This document shows, piece by piece, positions 7,801 to 12,079 of a stretch of DNA of 12,079 nucleotides. The DNA is from an uncultured Chloroflexota bacterium (lineage in GTDB: Bacteria; Chloroflexota; Dehalococcoidia; UBA3495). The stretch's first letter is position 1. Each line of letters begins with the position of its first letter. The notes below the pieces were generated by a model. It was not told the DNA's origin, made no database searches, and saw nothing but the letters and a program-made list of their open reading frames with translations. The stretch spans positions 1 through 12,079 of the forward strand of contig CAJWBT010000034.1 of assembly GCA_913020235.1 (NCBI GenBank). The letters are read 5' to 3'. The position numbers were made by a program, and so were the translations under genes.

Positions 7801-9295
7801 AACGGAACCGGGCCTGATCCGGCTCCAGGGCCGGCGGCGCTGCCAGGCCCGGCAGCCGTTCGCTTACGTCCGACACTATCCGGGCGATGTCCGCCGCCCC
7901 GGACCCCATCTCCGTGCGTAGCTGCTCGGGGTCCCGGTCCCGGACGTAAGACCGAATAGCCTGAACCCAAGGCCAGTAGGGAGGCGTGCCCACCTCCTCG
8001 TAACAGCGGCCCCACAGGACCTGAGCGCCCCGCAGTCCCGCGTTGGTGGCCAGCTCCTGGGCCGTCCGGGTCTTGCCGATGCCTGGTTCCCCCACCAGCA
8101 TCACCAGCCGGCCGCGCCCCGACAGTGCGTCTTCTAGGCCCGCCTTCAGTTCACCCATCTCGGCCTGTCTGCCGACAAACACGCCGCCCGCCAAGCGGTC
8201 CAGGGAGTGGGCGCCGTCCTCTGGGGGTCCCGATGCATCGGGACGAATCGCCCCTACGTCCGCCAGATCAATCCCCTCCAGGGCGGCGAGCACGTCGGCG
8301 GCCGACTCCGGTCTGTCCGATGGGTCCTTGGCCAGTAGCCGGAGTATTAGCGCTTCCAGATGACGCGGGCATTGCCCGCTGTGCCAGGTGGGGGCCACCG
8401 GCGGCGTGTTGATGTGCTGGCCGATGATGGCCACCGGATCATCCCCCAGGAACGGTGGCCTCCCGGTGACCATCTCGTACAGCATGGCCCCCAGTGAGTA
8501 CAGATCGGACCGGGGGGTCACTTCGCCGCCCATGGCCTGCTCCGGCGGCATGTAGGCCACCGTGCCCACCATCATGCCCTCGGTGGTGATGCGGGAGTAG
8601 TCCAGCACCACCGCCAGGCCGAAGTCGCCGATCTTGGGAGTGCCCTCCGAAGTCAGCCACACGTTTCCCGGCTTCACGTCTCGGTGGACGATGCCCCGGC
8701 TGTGGGCGAACTCCAGACCCCGGCACACTCCTCTGGCGATGTCTAAAGACTGCTCCAGGTCGATGCGGTGATCCGGAGCGTCTGCGATGAGTCCCTCGAC
8801 ACCCCCACCCGGCATCAACGGCAAGACCAGGTAGGGCCGGCCCCGTTCTTCACCCATGTCATGTATCTGGAGGATGTTGGGGTGGTCGCCCAGGCGTGCC
8901 GTGGCCTGGGCTTCCCTAGTGATGCGGGTCCTGGAGGTTTCATCCAACCCCTCTGCTTTGATAACCGCCAGTGCCACGTCCCGGTCCAGGACGCCGTCAT
9001 GGGCCATGTAGACCCTTTTCTTGCCGCCCTCACCAAGGAACTGTTTGACCTGGTAACGGCCGTTGGCGAAGGAGGAGGGGTCGGCAGCACCGCTCTGAAC
9101 ACCTCCGGGGCCGGGAGAAGAGACCGGTGCGTCGGCGGCACTCAAGCGGGCGCCGCAACCCCGGCAGAACCTCAGGCTCGAGGGATTGGGGTGGCCGCAT
9201 GCAGGACAGGGCCGCTCCGAAACGAAGGAACTCCCGCAGTGACCGCAGAACCTCGAGTCTTCAGGGTTTTCCTGGCCGCAGGACGGGCAGAGCAT
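4832..9295 (-). CDS. Zinc ribbon - Ser/Thr kinase - ATPase - TPR - nucleotide cyclase fusion protein
   Basis: This is a 1487-residue cytoplasmic signalling protein. (1) Two zinc ribbons: C3/C6/C17/C20 and C30/C33/C44/C47. (2) Kinase, about 81-344: glycine loop GEGGKKRV (88-95), alphaC E128, HRDVKPGN (204-211), DFG (224-226), PPE (250-252), R328. The beta3 VAxK lysine is A110. (3) STAND/AAA_16-like ATPase, about 371-640: Walker A GEPGIGKT (402-409), Walker B LVLMLDD (516-522), GTYRD (550-554). (4) Helical TPR part, about 770-1290. (5) Class III cyclase, about 1320-1487: metal Asp D1329 and D1373, K1369 in the base-selecting position, R1436 kept, but I1432 where Asn is usual. ATG 9295 was chosen because a GGAGG site lies nine bases before it and zinc ribbon 1 starts at once; the open frame upstream has no domain. 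Substrates of both catalytic domains are unknown. Confidence 0.95.
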   Translation of the reverse strand: MLCPSCGQENPEDSRFCGHCGSSFVSERPCPACGHPNPSSLRFCRGCGARLSAADAPVSSPGPGGVQSGAADPSSFANGRYQVKQFLGEGGKKRVYMAHDGVLDRDVALAVIKAEGLDETSRTRITREAQATARLGDHPNILQIHDMGEERGRPYLVLPLMPGGGVEGLIADAPDHRIDLEQSLDIARGVCRGLEFAHSRGIVHRDVKPGNVWLTSEGTPKIGDFGLAVVLDYSRITTEGMMVGTVAYMPPEQAMGGEVTPRSDLYSLGAMLYEMVTGRPPFLGDDPVAIIGQHINTPPVAPTWHSGQCPRHLEALILRLLAKDPSDRPESAADVLAALEGIDLADVGAIRPDASGPPEDGAHSLDRLAGGVFVGRQAEMGELKAGLEDALSGRGRLVMLVGEPGIGKTRTAQELATNAGLRGAQVLWGRCYEEVGTPPYWPWVQAIRSYVRDRDPEQLRTEMGSGAADIARIVSDVSERLPGLAAPPALEPDQARFRLFDSITAFLKTASQRQPLVLMLDDLHWADKPSLLLLEFLARELAGARLLVIGTYRDMELNRQHPLSETLGGLNRERLFQRVLLRGLTRQDVARFIEIAAGITPPRGLVSAVHAHTEGNPLFVTEVVRLLVQEGELTPDRLGTRASWRVRIPEGVKEVIGRRLNRLSQRCNETLTIASVIGRQFEFQQLAPLVEDMSEDRILGVLEEALGARVIEELPQAVGRYQFTHALIQDTLAQELSTTRRVRLHARIAQALEELYGENAEAHAGELARHFAEAQTLLGAEKLVRYSLLAGERGLAAYAYERALGHFQRALAAKEGQPVDAETAAVLVGLGRSQIALLDDEAYVTLRRALDYYAESGDMEQVVAIAEFPDYGAARRIGLGQLVARALPLVPADSLLSGRLLSRYGQFIGLQDAAFDEALDALNQALVISRREGDEALELQSLVAVASVYSNHMRYDEALDSGLKAIELTKRVPDPRPEVSALYFVVTCLIEKGELEAAKRHASEMMSPAEQLRDRFWLEGALWKNAMTLRLGGEWEMARSFSQRTLEIGSRPFHAWVELALIEHEIGDHHQGNFHLDLLSKAAGEAGESAFMNTSVSGRMAMTAPLVARITGVVDHLESAKSAAERVLGYAQATPLAIGYSNAGLAMIAVLSGDAGLAEKQYAVIKQWRHTFSLFVISGDRLLGLLAQTMGKLDQAIVHFDDALTFCRNGGYRPELAWACCDNADCLIQRSRSVRGEPVEPPASDVLRQAQDDRSRAIALLDESLAISSELGMRPLMERVLARKLEIQGVASVDIKTSIDSVASAVQGEKPDLRPQTAPDGTVTILFSDIESFTQMTERLGDQRAQQVLRGHNAIVRHQVAAHGGFEVKSLGDGFMLAFSSARRALQCAMAIQRAFAAHNQEHSKEPVLVRIGLHTGEFVQEMEDFFGKNVILASRIADQADGGEILVSALLKELTESGGDIRFGEEQEVELKGLAGVHRVYAVDWS
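5544..5588. repeat. Dispersed-type inverted repeat inserted in frame in the TPR region
   Basis: TGAGCCTGTCGAA (5544-5556) and TTCGACAGGCTCA (5576-5588) are perfect 13-bp inverted arms around 19 bases. This core, with the following CCACGAACGG, looks like a short palindromic repeat that I recall in many copies in several bacterial genomes. On the coding strand it reads as about residues 1231-1254 (SVRGEPVEP ... RQAQDD), a hydrophilic piece unlike the helices on either side. Its length keeps the frame open. Only one copy is in this window, so dispersal is from recall. Confidence 0.75.
8227..8244. repeat. Perfect 18-bp palindrome in the kinase-ATPase linker
   Basis: GTCCCGATGCATCGGGAC reads the same on both strands. 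It encodes roughly residues 351-357 of the fusion protein, within the linker between the end of the kinase domain and the start of the ATPase. It resembles another dispersed palindrome that I recall from metagenomic genomes. A regulatory role inside a coding linker is unlikely. Confidence 0.6.
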
Positions 9296-9431
9296 CGGAA
9301 ATGTCCTCCTCCTTCCATGCCCCGGGTCGGGATGCTCCACGGCTTCATCCGGCCCGAAAATGGAGACCGGGAGCCGAGCATTCCAAATAAAGGGTCTTCT
9401 GAGCACCCGTCTGACCTTTGATGCGTGGCTG

Positions 9432-9461
9432 AGTATAGCATCACCCACCCGATGGTGTGAA
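9432..9461 (-). promoter_or_regulatory. Promoter for the kinase-cyclase fusion gene
   Basis: On the minus strand, TTCACA (9456-9461, five of six) and TATACT (9432-9437, five of six) are 18 bases apart, and TGC just before the -10 gives an extended element. Transcription would start near 9425, giving a leader of about 130 bases before ATG 9295. No riboswitch-like fold was recognised in that leader. Confidence 0.5.
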
Positions 9462-9580
9462 GCGTCAGGCCCCTGGCCGCCGGCAATGCTTGCAGGAACC
9501 GGTCGACAGCTACACTTTCCGGATGAGGGTAGGTCACAGTCACCTGAAACCGCTGCCGGGTGGTGCGACCTGTTTGCGGC

Positions 9581-9609
9581 TGGACACGTGGCCGGGCCAA
9601 GGGTATATT
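9581..9609 (+). promoter_or_regulatory. Promoter for the GatC-like/amidase operon
   Basis: TGGACA (9581-9586) and TATATT (9604-9609) each match consensus in five of six bases and are exactly 17 bases apart. Transcription would begin near 9616, about 24 bases before ATG 9640. This is the best promoter match in the window. Confidence 0.6.
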
Positions 9610-9639
9610 GATGACCGGGCAAACCGAGGGGAGGACGCC

Positions 9640-9822
9640 ATGGCATGGTCCGATGAAGACCGGGTCCGGGAGCTGGCGCGGCTGGCCGGGATCACCATCG
9701 CGGAAGACGAGGTGCCCGAGGTGACCAGCCGGTTCGGCAGCCTGATGCAGGAGCTGGAGCGGCTCACGGAGCTGGACCTATCCGACATTCAGCCGGTGGT
9801 CATATTCCCGGAGGAGCAGTAG
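9640..9822 (+). CDS. Short GatC-like protein
   Basis: The 60-residue protein follows the GatC pattern: RVRELARLAGITIAEDEV, then a helical QELERLTELDLSDIQPV. In GatC this part wraps around GatA in the tRNA-dependent amidotransferase that makes Asn-tRNA or Gln-tRNA. Typical GatC is about 95 residues. This one stops after the IQPV stretch and lacks the C-terminal tail. GGAGG at 9630-9634 is five bases before the ATG. The gene lies 39 bases ahead of an amidase-signature gene, and no gatB is seen, so it more likely serves as a partner or stabiliser of that amidase than in tRNA amidation. The family call rests on a short sequence. Confidence 0.72.
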   Translation: MAWSDEDRVRELARLAGITIAEDEVPEVTSRFGSLMQELERLTELDLSDIQPVVIFPEEQ

Positions 9823-9861
9823 GCCAACCCGGTAGCAAGGCATACTTCAAAAGGAGGAAGG

Positions 9862-11286
9862 ATGACCGGCCAGGAGATCGCCATGCTCTCGGCGGCCGAG
9901 ACCGCCTCGGCCATACGGTCCAAGCGGGTCTCGCCCGTCGAGGCAGTTCAAGCCTACCTGGAGCGCATCGACCGGCTGGATTCCAGGCTGGCCTCCTACA
10001 TCACGGTGTGCCGGGAGGAAGCCTTGGAGGCCGCCCGCCGGGCTGAGCGCGCCCAGATGCGGGGCGACGCCCTGGGGCCCCTGTTCGGCGTACCCATTGC
10101 GGTCAAGGACCAGTTCTGGACCAAGGGCATCCTCACCACCAACGGCTCCCTGGTCTATCGGGACTTCGTTCCGGACGAGGACGGCACGGTCATTGCCAGG
10201 ATCAAACAGGCCGGGGCGATCCTGCTGGGCAAGCTGAACCTCAGCGAGTTGGCCATGGGAGGCACCGAGCAGCCGCCGTGGGGCATCCCGGCGAACCCCT
10301 GGGACCTGGAGAGAACGCCGGGCGAGTCCAGCAGCGGGTCCGGCGTGGCCTTGGCGGCCCACCTGTGCGCCGCCTCGGTGGGCGAGGACACCGGCGGCTC
10401 CGGCCGGGGTCCGGCGGCCTACTGTGGCGTCGTGGGGCTGCGGCCCACTTTCACCCGGGTGAGCCGACACGGTATGACCCCCATGTGCTGGTTCCTGGAC
10501 TCCGCCGCTCCGATGGCCAAGATAGTGGAGGATTGTGCGCTGGTGCTCGGCGCGATCGCGGGATTTGACTCCAAAGACCCCTACACCAGCCGTAGGCCGG
10601 TCCCTGACTATACCGCCACACTCGATACCGGGGTCAGGGGCCTGCGGGTTGGCCTGATCCGCGAGTTGCACGAGAGCGAGGACATGCACCCCGAGGTGAA
10701 GCAAGCGGTTGAGAAGTCCATGGAGGTTTTCCGGGACCTGGGGGCCCAGGTGCGAGAGGTGTCGATTCCCCTGGTCCCCTGGGCTGGAGCCGTCTTCGTT
10801 GGCATTGCGGATACCGAAGGGGCCGGAGCCCGCGACGATATACTGCGGTCCAGGCCCGGCGAGCTGGACCGGGCCACCAGGACCCGGCTGCAGGCCGCGG
10901 CCCTGATGCCCGCCAAGGTGTACAACCGGGCCGCCCGGGCCCGAGTGCTGCTGCGCCGCCAGTTCATGGAAGCCCTGGAGCAGGTGGACGTGCTGGTGTC
11001 GCCAACCTCACCGTACCCGGCCCCCAAGCACACCGTCCTCAGCGCCCCCTTCCAAAACGCTGACGACGTCCGGGCCCGGTTCTTCTTCCGGCGCTCCTAC
11101 ACCAGTTGCTACGCCCTAACGTCGATGCCCGCAATCTCCATCCCCGGCGGTTTCACCTCGGACAACCTGCCCATAGGGCTACAGCTGGGGGCCCGCCCCT
11201 TCGCCGAAGAGACCCTGTTCAGGGCCGCTCGCGCCTACGAGCAGGCGACCCCCTGGCACGAGAGGATTGCCCCGGCAGCAGCATAA
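9862..11286 (+). CDS. Amidase signature family enzyme (GatA-like)
   Basis: This 474-residue protein has the amidase-signature Ser-cisSer-Lys triad: K82 in IAVKD, S156 in GESSSGSG and nucleophile S180 in GEDTGGSGRGPAAYCG. The S156-S180 spacing of 24 agrees with FAAH. The surrounding LTTNGS and KLNLSELAMGG are also family-typical, and the length is normal. Such enzymes hydrolyse amides or esters, or in GatA release ammonia from Gln. Small departures are E155 where Gly usually precedes the cis-Ser, and G181 where Ile is common after the nucleophile. A strong AAGGAGG precedes ATG 9862. With the GatC-like gene upstream it resembles a gatCA pair, but with no gatB and a hydrolase gene next, a catabolic amidase is the better guess. 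The substrate is unknown. Confidence 0.93.
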   Translation: MTGQEIAMLSAAETASAIRSKRVSPVEAVQAYLERIDRLDSRLASYITVCREEALEAARRAERAQMRGDALGPLFGVPIAVKDQFWTKGILTTNGSLVYRDFVPDEDGTVIARIKQAGAILLGKLNLSELAMGGTEQPPWGIPANPWDLERTPGESSSGSGVALAAHLCAASVGEDTGGSGRGPAAYCGVVGLRPTFTRVSRHGMTPMCWFLDSAAPMAKIVEDCALVLGAIAGFDSKDPYTSRRPVPDYTATLDTGVRGLRVGLIRELHESEDMHPEVKQAVEKSMEVFRDLGAQVREVSIPLVPWAGAVFVGIADTEGAGARDDILRSRPGELDRATRTRLQAAALMPAKVYNRAARARVLLRRQFMEALEQVDVLVSPTSPYPAPKHTVLSAPFQNADDVRARFFFRRSYTSCYALTSMPAISIPGGFTSDNLPIGLQLGARPFAEETLFRAARAYEQATPWHERIAPAAA

Positions 11287-11295
11287 TGTGCCGGT

Positions 11296-11312
11296 GGCCG
11301 GAAGTCCCGGCC
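11296..11312. terminator. Small hairpin after the amidase gene
   Basis: GGCCGG (11296-11301) and CCGGCC (11307-11312) pair around a 5-base loop, nine bases after the amidase stop. No T-run follows. It could attenuate transcription or protect the 3' end, but in GC-rich DNA a 6-bp stem can arise by chance. Confidence 0.25.
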
Positions 11313-11364
11313 CCTCCGCCCGCTTGTTTCTGAAGGCTTCGATCTCAACGGGAGGATATACCCC

Positions 11365-12079
11365 ATGCCAACCGTGCCCGCCGGCCCCGATGTGGAGCTG
11401 CACTACTACGACGACGACTTCACCGACCCCTGGCGCTCCGCCCCCGCCATGCTGCTGCAACACGGCTTCTCCCGCAACGGGCGTTTCTGGTACAACTGGG
11501 TGCCGTTGCTGGCCAGGGAGTTCCGGATTCTCCGCCCGGATATGCGGGGCATGGGCCGGTCCGCCATGGACGAAGCCAAGTACGAGCCGTCGCTGGACAC
11601 GTTTGCCGGAGACGTTCTGCGTGTCCTGGACCGGGCCGGGATCGAAAAAGTGGTGTTCGTGGGGGAGTCCTTCGGTGGCATCATCGGGCTGAAGTTCGCC
11701 CACGCTTACCCGGACCGGGTCCGGGCGCTGGTGCTTTGCAACACGCCCTGCCGCCTGCCCCACGCCGACCTCCGGAAGAGGTTCTCCGCGGGCGGCGACT
11801 GGGACGCGACGATGCGCCGGGGCATAGGAGCCTGGTCCACTTCCACTATCGGCATGCGTCTGGACACGAGGGTCGCGCCCCAAGGGCTGGTGGACTGGTA
11901 CATCGCCGAGATGGACCGGACTTCCCCGGCCATCGGCCTGAAGCTGCAAGCCTCCCTGGACACCCTGGACTTCAGCCCTCACCTGAAAGAGGTCGCCGGG
12001 CCGGTCCTATTGCTGGTGGGGGAGGAGTCCCCTACTTCCACCCTGGAGCAGCAGCGCTTCATGGCGGAGCAGCTACCCA
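11365..12079 (+). CDS. Alpha/beta-fold hydrolase, C-terminus beyond window
   Basis: The frame from ATG 11365 is open to the right edge (238 residues; the family is usually 260-300). GGAGG at 11351-11355 lies nine bases upstream. The oxyanion motif is LLQHGF (30-35), then the conserved RPDMRGMGRS (57-66) and the nucleophile elbow GESFGG (100-105, S102). A helical cap spans about 130-200. The catalytic acid is usually in G-x-x-D after strand beta7; here that spot reads GEESP (219-223), with Ser in place of Asp. The catalytic His would be beyond the edge. The gene follows the amidase by 78 bases on the same strand and may be in its operon. Esterase, C-C hydrolase or haloperoxidase-like activities are possible. 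Confidence 0.9.
   Translation, partial: MPTVPAGPDVELHYYDDDFTDPWRSAPAMLLQHGFSRNGRFWYNWVPLLAREFRILRPDMRGMGRSAMDEAKYEPSLDTFAGDVLRVLDRAGIEKVVFVGESFGGIIGLKFAHAYPDRVRALVLCNTPCRLPHADLRKRFSAGGDWDATMRRGIGAWSTSTIGMRLDTRVAPQGLVDWYIAEMDRTSPAIGLKLQASLDTLDFSPHLKEVAGPVLLLVGEESPTSTLEQQRFMAEQLP

Larger units (their letters stand above)
9296..9639. other. Divergent control region, no gene seen
   Basis: These 344 bases lie between the leftward signalling gene and the rightward GatC-like/amidase operon. Frames crossing the region are extensions of the real genes or show no recognisable protein. Its GC is lower than that of the flanking genes around 9380-9440. It carries one good promoter in each direction, about 120 bases apart (9432-9461 leftward and 9581-9609 rightward), and no obvious long palindrome. 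Confidence 0.6.

Noticed and set aside
9457..9639. Longer start for the GatC-like protein
   Set aside because: The extension would cross the best promoter of the window and has no likeness to GatC, whose pattern begins just after ATG 9640.
9296..9646. Upstream extension of the fusion protein by 117 codons to an earlier ATG
   Set aside because: The extra part shows no domain, overlaps the GatC-like start, and the ATG at 9295 has a good ribosome site directly before the first zinc ribbon.

Overview
The window is GC-rich, bacterial and gene-dense, with no RNA genes, insertion sequences or CRISPR array. Its style points to a Chloroflexota member, perhaps Dehalococcoidia or SAR202-like. The reasons are a lipoprotein with a Thr/Pro-rich linker, a giant zinc ribbon-kinase-ATPase-TPR-cyclase fusion, a catabolic gene mix (SDR, FAH-family hydrolase, amidase, alpha/beta hydrolase), and dispersed palindromic repeats of the 'GAGCCTGTCGAA...TTCGACAGGCTC' and 'TCCCGATGCATCGGGA' kinds. 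This assignment is an inference from recalled gene style, not from a marker gene.

Layout. (1) Positions 1-518, minus: 5' part of a short-chain dehydrogenase/reductase running off the left edge, with a good promoter at 589-617. (2) Positions 519-1769: a control region with divergent promoters and direct repeats, a 45-codon relic of a zinc-type alcohol dehydrogenase/quinone oxidoreductase start, and an intact FAH-family hydrolase on plus whose start overlaps the relic's stop. (3) A hairpin at 1799-1832 lies between the convergent FAH and FIST genes. (4) Positions 1993-9295, all minus: a FIST-domain sensor protein, a secreted M28 aminopeptidase-like lipoprotein, and a 1487-residue signalling protein (two zinc ribbons, Ser/Thr kinase, STAND/AAA-type ATPase, TPRs, class III nucleotide cyclase). 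(5) Positions 9296-9639: a divergent promoter region. (6) Positions 9640 to the right edge, plus: an apparent operon of a shortened GatC-like protein, an amidase-signature enzyme and an alpha/beta hydrolase cut by the edge.

How the parts may work together. The plus-strand enzymes and the SDR fit breakdown of amides, esters or ring-cleavage products; no substrate can be named. The large minus-strand protein is a cytoplasmic signal integrator that could couple phosphorylation and cyclic nucleotide synthesis to an input sensed by its ATPase/TPR part. FIST domains are thought to bind small ligands. No physical link between the signalling and catabolic genes is visible apart from adjacency and the shared 344-bp divergent control region.

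The most striking observation is in the kinase domain. The strand-beta3 lysine of the VAxK motif is alanine (A110), and a lysine (K93) sits in the glycine loop exactly where eukaryotic WNK kinases keep their relocated catalytic lysine. The cyclase domain of the same protein lacks the usual transition-state asparagine. The gene also carries two palindromic repeats within linker or loop segments, and its TPR part has clearly lower GC than the rest.
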